64,000 bases of DNA, taken from NCBI RefSeq assembly GCF_016907715.1, contig NZ_JAFBCM010000001.1, positions 8,099,420-8,163,419 on the forward strand, read 5' to 3'. The stretch's first letter is position 1, and each line of letters begins with the position of its first letter. Shown piece by piece: positions 26,656-34,920 of this stretch. The notes below the pieces were generated by a model that searched no databases, had not been told where the DNA came from, and saw only the letters and a program-made list of their open reading frames with translations. The position numbers and the translations under genes are program-made. The stretch is from Tenggerimyces flavus. Its GTDB lineage: Bacteria > Actinomycetota > Actinomycetes > Propionibacteriales > Actinopolymorphaceae.

Positions 26656-28035
26656 TCAGAGAAGTCGCTCGTCGTGGAGCACGGCGACGATCAGATCCGC
26701 GGCAGACTTGGGCGTTCCGTCTCCCACTCCAGACTCCGGATGCCAGGTACGCTGCACGGCTTCGGTGATGTCCGGGTAGTACGGCGTGACCGGACGCGGC
26801 GCGGCGTCGTCGACGGACTGGCGCAGCAGGTCGGCCATCGGGAACGCCTTCTTGACGTCGGCGTCGTCGTACACGGACTCGATGGTCGGGAGCAGACCCT
26901 CGGCGAGCGTGTAGGTCTTCTGGCTCTCCGGCGAGGTGATGCACTTGACCGCCTCCACCGCGAGGTCCGGGTGCTTGGTGAACGCACCGATCGCGAGGTC
27001 GATGCCTCCGAGCGGCGGCCTGCTCTCCTCGCCCTCGGTGACCGACGGCCATCTCGCCCAGCCGATGTCCGCGCGGAGTTCGTCGTTCGCCGCCGCGAAG
27101 ATGAACGGCCAGTTCGTCATGAAGCCGCCGTTGTCCGCGGCGAACCCGGCCTGCGTCGTACCCTCGTCGGAGTTGCTCAGGTCGGCCGCCTTGGCCGGCG
27201 AGTCGGCGAGCAGCTTGACGACCTCGGCGGCGCGCTTCCCGGCCTCGGAGTCGAGGGCAGGGCGAACGTCCTTGCCCGCTTCGGGATTCTCCAGGATCTC
27301 GCCGCCCGCCGACATGATCAGCGAGTTGATCCAGACCATGTAGCCCTCGTACCGCTTGCCCTGGACCTGCACCGTGGTCTTGGTCTGCTCGGCCGCCTCG
27401 ATGACCTGCGCCCAGGTGAGCTGGGCGTCGGGGCCGATGTCAAGGCCGGCTTGCTCCGCGACCGACTTGCGGTACCAGAGCACCTGGGTGTTGGTGTTGA
27501 ACGGGACGGCGTAGAGGTCTTCCTCCCACTGCGCGGCCTCGAGCGGGCCCTCGAGCATGCCCTCGGTGAGGTCTTGACGTTCCTCGTCGGTGAACGGCCT
27601 GACGAAGTCGGCGTTCGCGAACTCGGCGAGGTACGGGACGTCGAGGCTCATCAGGTCGATGCCGGAGTCCTGCGCCGCGAGCCTCCGGACGAGCTGCTCG
27701 CGCTGGCCGGTCGACTCCCGGGGCAGCAGCGCGGTGTTGATGCGGTACTTGCCGTTCGCCTGCGTGGTGCAGGTCTCGGCGAGCTTGGCCTGCGTCCCGT
27801 TGTCCGGGTTGATGTACCAGGTCAACGCCGGCGGGCCGGTCTGGCTGCTGCAGCCGGCGAAGGCGCTGGCGGCCAGGAGCGTCGCGACGCAGAAGACCGC
27901 TCCCTTGCGGCGGTGGTGTCTTTGGGGTGGGCGGGCCGGTGCTCGCGCGTCGGCCGATCTGTGCGTCCGTTCCCCGTTGCCCTGACCTTTGCTATGCACC
28001 GTGTGCCTCCCCGGTCGCGTCAGCGCGTAGGCCAT
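26656..28035 (-). CDS. lpqY: LpqY-like sugar-binding lipoprotein
   Basis: The 459-residue product (or 447 from a GTG at 27999) has a basic N terminus, a hydrophobic signal and lipobox FAGC. The mature protein resembles LpqY across its length as I recall it: an ALTWYINPDNG opening, INTALLPRESTGQREQLVRR, DLMSLDVPYLAEFANADFV, NTQVLWYRKS and a GGIDLAIGAFTKHPDLA block. LpqY recycles trehalose across the mycobacterial envelope; trehalose or a similar alpha-disaccharide is the likely ligand here. It is the first gene of the importer operon. The start is uncertain because the signal lies unusually far from the first ATG. Confidence 0.87.
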   Translation of the reverse strand: MAYALTRPGRHTVHSKGQGNGERTHRSADARAPARPPQRHHRRKGAVFCVATLLAASAFAGCSSQTGPPALTWYINPDNGTQAKLAETCTTQANGKYRINTALLPRESTGQREQLVRRLAAQDSGIDLMSLDVPYLAEFANADFVRPFTDEERQDLTEGMLEGPLEAAQWEEDLYAVPFNTNTQVLWYRKSVAEQAGLDIGPDAQLTWAQVIEAAEQTKTTVQVQGKRYEGYMVWINSLIMSAGGEILENPEAGKDVRPALDSEAGKRAAEVVKLLADSPAKAADLSNSDEGTTQAGFAADNGGFMTNWPFIFAAANDELRADIGWARWPSVTEGEESRPPLGGIDLAIGAFTKHPDLAVEAVKCITSPESQKTYTLAEGLLPTIESVYDDADVKKAFPMADLLRQSVDDAAPRPVTPYYPDITEAVQRTWHPESGVGDGTPKSAADLIVAVLHDERLL

Positions 28036-28200
28036 TGCCTACGCGCGGTAGCTCGTGGTCGGTCCAAGTTACGCCCGTGTGAACTCATCCTGTCGATCTT
28101 TGCGAAATCCGCAAGACTTTCCAGCGGCGCGGCGCGTTACTAGAAGATCGTGAGATCTCGCACCGAGTCCCTACCCTCTCGGGTGGCGTTTCAGTACGTC
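28036..28200. promoter_or_regulatory. Upstream region of the importer operon with palindromic site
   Basis: The 165-base gap upstream of the lpqY-like gene contains TTGCG-AAATC-CGCAA (28100-28114), a perfect 5+5 inverted repeat that could be an operator for a LacI- or ROK-type regulator. No such regulator gene is adjacent, so this is an inference from symmetry alone. Confidence 0.35.
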
Positions 28201-28971
28201 TCAGTACCAGTGATTGCGCTGCCAGAACGACCAGGCGCCACACGGGGTGCCGTACCGGTTCTCGATGTACCAGAGGCCCCACTTGATCTGGGTGACCGGG
28301 TTCGTGCGCCAGTCGTCGCCGAACTTCGCCATCTTGCGGCCGGGCAGGGCTTGGGCGATGCCGTACGCGCCGGAGGATTTGTTCTCGGCCAGGTGGTTCC
28401 AGTTGCTCTCGCGCCGCCACATGGGCACGAGGCAGTTGTACTGACGTTCGCTCCAGCCGCGCTCGATCACGAGCACCTTGGCGATCTCCTTGGGAGTGCC
28501 CTCCGCGAAGACCCGTTCCTTGTCGCGGCTCGCGCGGTCGATGGCGCGTTGGCGTTCGATCCTCGTCCGGTCGAACGAGGCCACGCCGCTGGCGGCCTGG
28601 GGCTCCTCGAACGTGACGGCAGTGCTCGCCTTGGCTGCGGTGGTGCTCTTGTCGTCCTGCTTCTTCTGGTCGGCGAGGCGGGCCCTGGTGGCGGAGGTGA
28701 GGGGTCCGGGAACCTTGATCTGGTCGGCGAGGAGGGTGTTGTCCTGGGCGAGCTGCCCCTTCGCGGTGGCGACCACCGCGGCCGTGACCCCGACGCCGGC
28801 GACGCCGACGCTCGCACAGGTGACGGCGGCGAGGGTGGGCTTGAGGCCCTTCCTGCCGAGGTCGAGGGAGGGGAGCTTCGGGAGTGCGAACCGCGGCCCC
28901 ACGGGGCGCGCCTTCACCTTCGCCGAATGGCGCCCAGGTGCTCTATGCCTGCCTGGCTGCCGCGACGGCAC
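28201..28971 (-). CDS. Secreted lytic-transglycosylase-like protein
   Basis: The 256-residue protein has a basic N terminus, one membrane or signal segment (about 50-70), a charged, probably helical linker (75-160) and a C-terminal transglycosylase-like domain. The likely catalytic glutamate is in MWRRESNWNH (about 192), followed by SSGAYGIAQALPGRKMAKFG and WYIENRYGTPCGAWSFW, the pattern of actinomycete SLT-type and resuscitation-factor-related cell-wall enzymes. It would cleave peptidoglycan outside the membrane. The upstream region does not show the c-di-AMP riboswitch often found before such genes. Confidence 0.82.
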   Translation of the reverse strand: MPSRQPGRHRAPGRHSAKVKARPVGPRFALPKLPSLDLGRKGLKPTLAAVTCASVGVAGVGVTAAVVATAKGQLAQDNTLLADQIKVPGPLTSATRARLADQKKQDDKSTTAAKASTAVTFEEPQAASGVASFDRTRIERQRAIDRASRDKERVFAEGTPKEIAKVLVIERGWSERQYNCLVPMWRRESNWNHLAENKSSGAYGIAQALPGRKMAKFGDDWRTNPVTQIKWGLWYIENRYGTPCGAWSFWQRNHWY

Positions 28972-29410
28972 CCTTACCTCCAGACGTCGCTCGTCCCCCG
29001 GATGAACACGGACTGTATCAAGACGGTAACGCTGTGCTCACGCGGGGATGGCGCGTGTCGGGCCGGCTCTCGAAGGGGTGGAGAGAGCGCAGGGGAATCT
29101 ATAGCGGGCATCTTGGTCATCCGTCCAGTACCTGGAGGCGGGGAACGCGAAGGGTCTGTGGCCGAGTCCGGACCAGTCCCGCAGGTCGGGAACTTCAGGG
29201 GTGAAACGGCCCTTTTGGCGCGGTTTTCCTTGGCTGATCGCGGCCGCTGCGAGCTCTCCTGCCAGGCGGGATACGCCGCCGCCCGCCAAGAGTGGGAGCG
29301 CTCTCGGGCTGCGTCACTCGACGTGTGCCAGCTGCCGTCCTCTTCCCGCGAGCTGCCTCGGAGCGATCGAGCTCTGCGGATCGTGGGGTTCTGCCGTTCG
29401 CTCTCCGGCA

Positions 29411-29721
29411 GTGGGTGCTCCGCCTCGTCATCTCGTCCGCCATTGTCCGGTCGCGGCGGCTGATCGACTCCCTGCCAGCTCCTTGGCGCCGTCACTCCCC
29501 GTCGACCAGCTGCCGTGCTCACTCGTGCACGCTCGGCGGGTGTGGGTGCTCCGCCTCGTCATCTCGTCCGCCATTGTCCGGTCGCGGCGGCTGATCGACT
29601 CCCTGCCAGCTCCTTGGCGCCGTCACTCCCCGTCGACCAGCTGCCGTGCTCACTCGTGCGCGCTCGGCGGGTGTGGGTGCTCCGCCTCGTCATCTCGTCC
29701 GCCAGTGTCCGGTCGCGGCGG
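29411..29721. repeat. 131-bp tandem repeat, two full copies plus a split third
   Basis: Copies start at 29411, 29542 and 29673, each with GTGGGTGCTCCGCCTCGTCA, so the period is exactly 131 bases. Copies 1 and 2 differ at very few positions. Copy 3 matches for 49 bases to 29721, stops where element D2 begins, and resumes at 29842 with CTGATCGACTCCCTGCCAGC for about 54 bases. Confidence 0.9.
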
Positions 29722-29811
29722 AGCGAGTAAAGGGCGCCGCGGCGGCTTCGCAGACGGGCAGCGTCGCTTCGCGACCGCTGCGCGGCCCTTGACTAGCTCC
29801 GCCGCGACCGG
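29709..29811. repeat. Foldback element D2
   Basis: The left arm CCGGTCGCGGCGGAGC... (29709-29735) and the right arm ending ...GCCGCGACCGG (29811) are 27-base reverse complements with two mismatches. The core contains AAGGGCGCC, GCGTCGCTTCGCGACCGC and CGGCCCTTGACT, as in D1. The outer 13 bases of the left arm belong to the tandem repeat; the right arm is an inverted copy of them. Confidence 0.88.
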
Positions 29812-29942
29812 AAAGGCGCATGGACGAGATCGACGTGGCGCCTGATCGACTCCCTGCCAGCTCCCCCGCGCCTGTCACTCCCCGTCGACCAGCTCGCGCC
29901 AACTCTCGCCGCGCCCCATCCCCTTCGCCACCACTCCCGCTG

Positions 29943-29999
29943 GTTGGATGAAGGGCACCTTCATCCAATAGGTTTGGATGAAGGTGCCCTTCATCCAAC
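29943..29999. repeat. Double hairpin B3 (perfect inverted repeat)
   Basis: Two 26-base arms are exact reverse complements around TAGGT. Each arm is itself a hairpin (TTGGATGAAGG-GCA-CCTTCATCCAA), so the element can form one long stem or a cruciform of two stems. Confidence 0.92.
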
Positions 30000-30207
30000 G
30001 CACTTCCCCTCCACTGGCCGCCGAGCTGCCCCGCCACGTTCGGAGGGCGCTCGCAGGCGGTGGGAACGCCCCTTTGATGGGCAATGACAGGATGCGGGAT
30101 CAGCTGATCGCTGTCCACAACTTGCCCGACTTCACCTACCGAAACGGGGTTCGGAGCGCTGTTGCAACGTTGGAGAACCCCAGCCCAGTAGGTGAAGTGG
30201 GCCCCTG

Positions 30208-30267
30208 GTTTGAATGAAGGGCACCTTCATTCAATAGGTTCGAATGAAGGTGCCCTTCATTCGAACC
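30208..30267. repeat. Double hairpin B4
   Basis: Same plan as B3 with GAATGAAGG...CCTTCATTC arms joined by ATAGGT; the two halves differ by a mirrored T/C change. It ends 11 bases before the stop of the sulfotransferase gene and could double as its terminator. Confidence 0.9.
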
Positions 30268-30278
30268 GAGCGGGGGCG

Positions 30279-31238
30279 CTACTCGTAGCCCATGGCGGGG
30301 ATGACTTCCGCTAGTGCCTGCTCGATCCGGGCGCGGGTCTCCCCATCGAACTGGTCGTTGCGGTGGTTGAGGCTGCGCGGCACGAAGGTCGCCGCGGTCT
30401 CGACGTCCTCCAGCCCCACGTTCGCGAAGAGCGCCTTCCGCTGGGAAGGCCAGTCCGCCGCCAGGTCCTCGGCCTTGACCTCCACGTATCGCTGCGAGTC
30501 GAGCGAGGCCGTCGCCTTCCACGAAAGCCAACGGTCGTAGATCGGCAGCAGCCAGGCGAGGGCGCCGTCGACGGTCGAGGGTGCCCAGGACTGGTCGAGG
30601 TGCGACGCGAGCACCGCGATCGGGTGGCGCTTGATGTGGACGATCGTCGCCTCGGGAAACAGCTCCCACAGGAAGTCCATGCACAGCAGGTTGAACGGCG
30701 TCTTCTCGCACCAGATCGGCTTCCCCGCGTCCGCAGCCGAGCCGCCGAACATCGTGTCGACCGCGCGACGCAAGATGGCGATCAGCTCAGGACGGTCCTT
30801 GAAGTACCGAGCGACCGCCACCCGGTGACTCAGCTCCTCGAACGGCCCCGCCGGCCAGGAGGCATGGCGAGACCCCGCCGCCCCCACGGGCTCGTCGAAC
30901 GTGGACACGACGAGCTCCGACCACAGCCGGCCCACCGCGTCCCAGTAGTGCCGCTCGCCGATCGCCTGCGGCGCGGTGTGACCGCGATCGAAGTCCATCC
31001 GGCCGGGCACGCGCACGGTGAGCACGTCGTGAAGCCGACGAAGCGCGTCGTCCGCGACGTAGTTGTCGTACCGAACGGTGAGCGCGTCCGCCAGATCCCG
31101 CAAGCCGCCCGGGTCCACGATGAAGTGCGTCTCGATCGGCACCCGGTGGATCAGCGGGTGCCCGCCGAGTACGTCAGCAAGCTGCGACGTACCCGACCGA
31201 CCGGTGCCGGCGACGAAGATCCGTGTCGGACTGTCCAT
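30279..31238 (-). CDS. Sulfotransferase family protein
   Basis: The 319-residue protein has the PAPS 5'-phosphosulfate loop FVAGTGRSGTSQLADVLGGH (about 8-27) and a 3'-phosphate-binding region near IVHIKRHPIAVLASHLDQSW (about 205-224), typical of the Sulfotransfer_1/3 families. It should transfer sulfate from PAPS to a hydroxyl group, perhaps on a glycolipid or natural product. The ATG at 31238 starts just before the PAPS loop. It stands alone between a repeat island and phoH on the same strand. Confidence 0.87.
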   Translation of the reverse strand: MDSPTRIFVAGTGRSGTSQLADVLGGHPLIHRVPIETHFIVDPGGLRDLADALTVRYDNYVADDALRRLHDVLTVRVPGRMDFDRGHTAPQAIGERHYWDAVGRLWSELVVSTFDEPVGAAGSRHASWPAGPFEELSHRVAVARYFKDRPELIAILRRAVDTMFGGSAADAGKPIWCEKTPFNLLCMDFLWELFPEATIVHIKRHPIAVLASHLDQSWAPSTVDGALAWLLPIYDRWLSWKATASLDSQRYVEVKAEDLAADWPSQRKALFANVGLEDVETAATFVPRSLNHRNDQFDGETRARIEQALAEVIPAMGYE

Positions 31239-31284
31239 GGCGACAGAGTCAACCCGCACCCCAGCCGACCTGCCAACCCAATAA

Positions 31285-31314
31285 GGCGCCCCTCCCGGAC
31301 CCGGAAGGGGCGCC
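31285..31314. terminator. Terminator hairpin downstream of phoH
   Basis: A 9-base stem, GGCGCCCCT/AGGGGCGCC, with AT-rich flanks (ATAA before, AAATT after). It lies between the phoH stop at 31323 and the sulfotransferase start at 31238 and should end the phoH transcript. Confidence 0.75.
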
Positions 31315-31322
31315 AAATTGCC

Positions 31323-32663
31323 CTAGAGGGTGATGTCCTCCAGCATCTCCGTCACCAGCGCCGCGATCGGAGAACGTTCGCTCCGAGTCAACGTCACATG
31401 GGCGAACAGCGGGTGGCCCTTCAGCTTCTCCACCACGGCCACTACGCCGTCATGCCGGCCGACGCGCAGGTTGTCGCGCTGTCCCACGTCGTGCGTCAGC
31501 ACCACCCGCGACCCCGAGCCGATCCGCGACAGCACCGTCAAGAGCACGTTGCGCTCCAACGACTGTGCCTCGTCCACGATGACGTACGAGTCGTGCAGCG
31601 ACCGCCCGCGAATGTGCGTCAACGGCAACACTTCGAGCATGCCGCGGTCCATCACCTCGTCGATCACCTCCGACGACGTGACCGCACCCAGCGTGTCGAA
31701 GACAGCCTGGGCCCACGGCTGCATCTTCTCCGTCTCCGACCCCGGCAGGTACCCGAGCTCCTGCCCGCCCACCGCGTACAACGGCCGGAAGATCACGACC
31801 TTGCGGTGCTGCCGACGTTCCATCACGGCCTCGAGCCCCGCGCACAGGGCCAACGCCGACTTGCCCGTACCTGCGCGCCCGCCCAGCGACACGATGCCGA
31901 TGTCGGGGTCCAGCAGCAGGTCGAGCGCCACCCGTTGCTCGGCCGAACGGCCATGCAGGCCGAACGCCTCGCGATCTCCACGTACCAGGCGGATCGTCTT
32001 GTCCGCAGTCACGCGCCCGAGCCCGGATCCCCGCGACGACAGCAACACCAGCCCCGTGTGGCAGGGCAGTTCGGCCGCGGCGCCGTGGACGAGCGAGCCC
32101 GAGGAGTACAGCTCGTCCAGCTCGTCCGGCGACACGTCGAGCTCGACCATCCCGGTCCAGCCGGTCTCGACCGGGATCTCCGCGCGGTACTCGTCAGCCG
32201 ACAGGCCGACCGCGGAGGCCTTCACCCGGAGCGGCAGGTCCTTCGACACCAACACCACGTCGCGCCCCTCGGCCGCGAGGTTCCGTGCGACCGCGAGGAT
32301 GCGGGTGTCGTTGTCGCCGAGCCGGAAGCCGGCCGGCAGCACTTCGGCATCGGTGTGGTTGAGCTCCACCCGGATCGTTCCACCAGCGGCACCGATCGGG
32401 ATCGGCTCGTCGAGGCGCCCGGCGGACACCCGCAGTTCATCCAACAAGCGCAGGGCGGAACGGGCGAAGTAGCCCAGCTCCGGGTGGTGCCGCTTGCCTT
32501 CCAGCTCGGTCACGACGACGAGCGGGATCACGACCTCGTGCTCGTCGAAACGGGTGATGGCGTGGGGGTCCGCCAATAACACGCTGGTATCCAACACATA
32601 GGTTCTGCGACCCGAGGGGGTCCGCGACTTACGACGTACGGGGTTCCGCGTCGAGGTAGCCAT
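31323..32663 (-). CDS. phoH: PIN-PhoH protein (PhoH2 type)
   Basis: The 446-residue fusion joins an N-terminal PIN RNase domain ([15 protein letters not shown] at 21-35, further acidic residues to about 150) to a C-terminal PhoH ATPase. Walker A is GRAGTGKS (262-269) and Walker B is [13 protein letters not shown]. Mycobacterial PhoH2 proteins unwind and cleave RNA. Here, as there, it lies near a cis-prenyl transferase and fumC. No separate antitoxin-like leader gene is obvious upstream, although the 336-base gap leaves room. The start ATG at 32663 is well placed. Confidence 0.94.
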   Translation of the reverse strand: MATSTRNPVRRKSRTPSGRRTYVLDTSVLLADPHAITRFDEHEVVIPLVVVTELEGKRHHPELGYFARSALRLLDELRVSAGRLDEPIPIGAAGGTIRVELNHTDAEVLPAGFRLGDNDTRILAVARNLAAEGRDVVLVSKDLPLRVKASAVGLSADEYRAEIPVETGWTGMVELDVSPDELDELYSSGSLVHGAAAELPCHTGLVLLSSRGSGLGRVTADKTIRLVRGDREAFGLHGRSAEQRVALDLLLDPDIGIVSLGGRAGTGKSALALCAGLEAVMERRQHRKVVIFRPLYAVGGQELGYLPGSETEKMQPWAQAVFDTLGAVTSSEVIDEVMDRGMLEVLPLTHIRGRSLHDSYVIVDEAQSLERNVLLTVLSRIGSGSRVVLTHDVGQRDNLRVGRHDGVVAVVEKLKGHPLFAHVTLTRSERSPIAALVTEMLEDITL

Positions 32664-32999
32664 GCTTCCGTCCCCTCGAGCCCGCGGCGCGCACCCTGCG
32701 CCGCAAGTGCCCTTTGCGCGCTAGGTGTGAGACCGAGACCAAGCCCGAGGGCCGGGTGCCGGCCCTCCCGCCACAGGTCGTACTGACCCTGGGGCGACCT
32801 GCGCGCTCATTCCTCGCCCCGCCTTGCGGTGCTTGGATCGAGCTCGCATCGATGGGCCTCCCGAGCGGCCGGCTATCTATCCGACTCGCCACTTATGACG
32901 GTACGACGGTTCTGGGCATCCGAACAGAGGACACGCACGACCGCGTGGTGAACAGCGTGTAACGCCAGGCGTGGGAACGGTCGCCTGACCAGGTATTTG
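32664..32999. other. Intergenic gap upstream of phoH
   Basis: This 336-base stretch should hold the phoH promoter on the minus strand and lies downstream of the cis-prenyl transferase gene. An 82-codon plus-strand frame (32714-32962) shows no recognisable features and is not called. A short hairpin GAGGGCCGGGTGCCGGCCCTC (given in part: GAGGGCCGG/CCGGCCCTC) at about 32747-32767 may act as a terminator or leader structure. Nothing else stands out. Confidence 0.5.
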
Positions 33000-33761
33000 T
33001 CAGAGGCCGTAGCGCCGGTTGCGGACGCCGTACGAACGGATCGCCCGCAGGAAGTCGACCTTGCGGAAGTCCGGCCAGAACGCTTCGCAGAAGTAGAACT
33101 CGCTGTACGCGCTCTGCCAGAGCAGGAAGTCCGAGAGCCGCTGCTCGCCCGACGTTCGGATCACCAGGTCCGGGTCGGGCTGGCCCCTCGTGTACAGGTG
33201 CTCGGCGATGTGCTCGACGTCGAGCACCTCCGCGAGCTCCTCGATCGTCGTCCCCCGCGTCGCGTGCTCCTGGAGCAGCGACCGGACGGCGTCGGCGACC
33301 TCGCGGCGGCCTCCGTACCCGATCGCGACGTTGACCAGCAGGCCGTCGACGTTCGCGGTGCGTTCCTCCGCACCCTTCAGCATGTGCGCGAACGCCTCCG
33401 GCAGCAGGTCGCGCGCTCCCACCGGATGGATCCGCCAGCGCCCGCTGTCGGCGAGCTCGCCCACGATCCGGTCGATCACCGAGAGAAGCGGAGCGAGGTG
33501 TTCCTCGTCGCGGGTGAGGTTGTCGGTGGAGAGCATGTAGATCGTGACGACGTCGACACCGAGCTCTTCGCACCAGCCGAGGAACTCCGGGATCTTGTCC
33601 GCGCCGGCGTCGTAGCCGTACTCGACGTTCCCGCCGACCGAGCGGGCCCAGCGCCGGTTGCCGTCGATGACCACCGCGACGTGTCGAGGAATCCGATCGC
33701 TCGACAGCGACGCGATCAGTCGGCGTTGATAGAGCCGGTAGAGCAGGCCGGACAAGGCCAT
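33000..33761 (-). CDS. Isoprenyl transferase (cis-prenyl diphosphate synthase)
   Basis: The 253-residue enzyme condenses isopentenyl diphosphate units with cis geometry. The hallmark HVAVVIDGNRRWAR with the catalytic Asp at 33 is present, as are the distal DLVIRTSGEQRLSDFLLWQ and SEFYFCEAFWPDF blocks. The N terminus MALSGLLYRLYQRRL is typical of actinomycete short-chain (Z-farnesyl) types such as Rv1086 rather than the longer decaprenyl synthases, but chain length cannot be read from sequence alone. It would supply precursors of the lipid carrier used in wall synthesis. Confidence 0.92.
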   Translation of the reverse strand: MALSGLLYRLYQRRLIASLSSDRIPRHVAVVIDGNRRWARSVGGNVEYGYDAGADKIPEFLGWCEELGVDVVTIYMLSTDNLTRDEEHLAPLLSVIDRIVGELADSGRWRIHPVGARDLLPEAFAHMLKGAEERTANVDGLLVNVAIGYGGRREVADAVRSLLQEHATRGTTIEELAEVLDVEHIAEHLYTRGQPDPDLVIRTSGEQRLSDFLLWQSAYSEFYFCEAFWPDFRKVDFLRAIRSYGVRNRRYGL

Positions 33762-33932
33762 TCGCTCGGGTCACCTCCTCGACATGCCAGGACTGAGGCT
33801 ACCGGCGCGCACCGCTCCACCGCAGCGGGCGCGGGGCCACGAGTCAGATAACGGTCCCTGGCGCCGCCTCAGCGGGCTGGGTACCCTCTCCCTTCGGTCG
33901 CGTCGTCGGGATGCGCGGGGGCGGGAGCGTGG

Positions 33933-34910
33933 ATGGACCGCGGGTACGTGATCGGCATCGACTCCGGCGGCAGCCATACCCGAGTGGCGTGCGTCGACCT
34001 CGAAGGCACCGTGCGGGGAACGGGGCGAGGCCCGGGTGGCAGCCCCAACCACAACGTCGACGCCAGGCGTCATGTCCGCGACGCGATCCACCAGGCGATG
34101 GAGGCGGCGAACGTCAAGCCGCCGCAGGTCGTCGCGATGGTGTCGGGGATGGCGGGCTTCGACCAGGAAGACGATCTGAAGTGGGCGGCCGGGTTCCTCG
34201 ACCTCGACGGTCTCGGCTGCCGGGCACACGTCGTCAACGACGCGATGGTCGCCCAGGCGGGAGCGTTCGCCGGCGAGCCCGGGATCGTCGCGATCGCGGG
34301 AACGGGATCGATGATCCTGGCGGTCGCCGAGGACGGCGAGGTGATCCGCAACGACCGCTACCGCCACTACGCCGGCGGGGCACGGCACCTGGTGTTCGAC
34401 CTGATGGCGCGGATCCTGATCGACGAGGACACCGCGGCGGACGCCGTACTGGTCGAGGAGATCTGCCGGTACTGGGGCGTGTCCGACAAGCCCGGGTTGC
34501 GGGCGAAGGCGCGGGAACTCGAGGCCGCGGACTACAACGAGGCCAAGCGCTTCTACGGCCGGATGGCTCCCCTGGTCACCGCCGCCGCTGACTCCGCGCC
34601 GGTCGCGGGCGCCGCCTGCGACCGGCTCGCGCACTTCACCTGCGTGGGCATCCGCCTGCTCGCCGCCCACTTCCCTTCGCCGACGGTGCGGGTAGCCCTG
34701 CTCGGAGGGCTCGCCCGTTCCCCTGCGTTCGCCGGTCGGGTGTCGGTCGAGCTCGCGGGGGTCGCTCCCGCTGGGCGGTTCCACGTCACCGATCCAGCCC
34801 TTCCGCCGGTCGCGGGAGCCGCGCTCCTCGCCCTCCAGCGCGCCGGAGTCGTCGTCGACGGGCCGGTGATCGAACGGCTGGCCGCCGGCACCTCGCACCT
34901 CACGACCTAG
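33933..34910 (+). CDS. N-acetylglucosamine-kinase-like protein (BadF/BadG ATPase family)
   Basis: The 325-residue protein has the actin-like ATPase fold: phosphate-1 loop GIDSGGSHTRVACVD (8-22), central VVNDAMVAQAGAF and the phosphate-2 loop IVAIAGTGSMILA (about 116-128). BadF/BadG-type kinases phosphorylate N-acetylglucosamine or glucosamine recovered from the wall or from chitin. The ATG at 33933 follows GGGAGCG. It lies 10 bases before a metallo-hydrolase gene, and three genes run in the same direction. Confidence 0.82.
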   Translation: MDRGYVIGIDSGGSHTRVACVDLEGTVRGTGRGPGGSPNHNVDARRHVRDAIHQAMEAANVKPPQVVAMVSGMAGFDQEDDLKWAAGFLDLDGLGCRAHVVNDAMVAQAGAFAGEPGIVAIAGTGSMILAVAEDGEVIRNDRYRHYAGGARHLVFDLMARILIDEDTAADAVLVEEICRYWGVSDKPGLRAKARELEAADYNEAKRFYGRMAPLVTAAADSAPVAGAACDRLAHFTCVGIRLLAAHFPSPTVRVALLGGLARSPAFAGRVSVELAGVAPAGRFHVTDPALPPVAGAALLALQRAGVVVDGPVIERLAAGTSHLTT

Positions 34911-34920
34911 AATCCAGGGA

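Larger units (their letters stand above)
28972..30278. other. Repeat island 2 (1.3 kb, non-coding)
   Basis: No supported gene. The first 430 bases are unremarkable and probably hold the promoter of the transglycosylase-like gene. Then follow the 131-bp tandem repeat (29411-29721), foldback D2 inside its third copy (29709-29841), the rest of that copy (29842-29895), double hairpin B3 (29943-29999), about 200 bases without features and double hairpin B4 (30208-30267). Reading frames of 60-200 codons here simply read through the repeats. Confidence 0.8.

Noticed and set aside
28972-29250. c-di-AMP (ydaO-type) riboswitch before the transglycosylase-like gene
   Set aside because: Such genes often have one, but I could not match its conserved core in the minus-strand leader.
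29201-29845. Frames of 80-214 codons in repeat island 2
   Set aside because: They consist mostly of the 131-bp tandem repeat read in one phase (131 is not a multiple of three, so copies fall in different frames), and no protein features are visible.
29411-29895. CRISPR array
   Set aside because: The repeat unit is 131 bases in direct tandem with no unique spacers and no cas genes nearby.
30363-32579. 738-codon plus-strand frame over the sulfotransferase and phoH genes
   Set aside because: Antisense shadow of two recognisable proteins; no motifs.
32714-32962. 82-codon plus-strand frame upstream of phoH
   Set aside because: No ribosome-binding site, no recognisable motif, and it overlaps the phoH promoter region.
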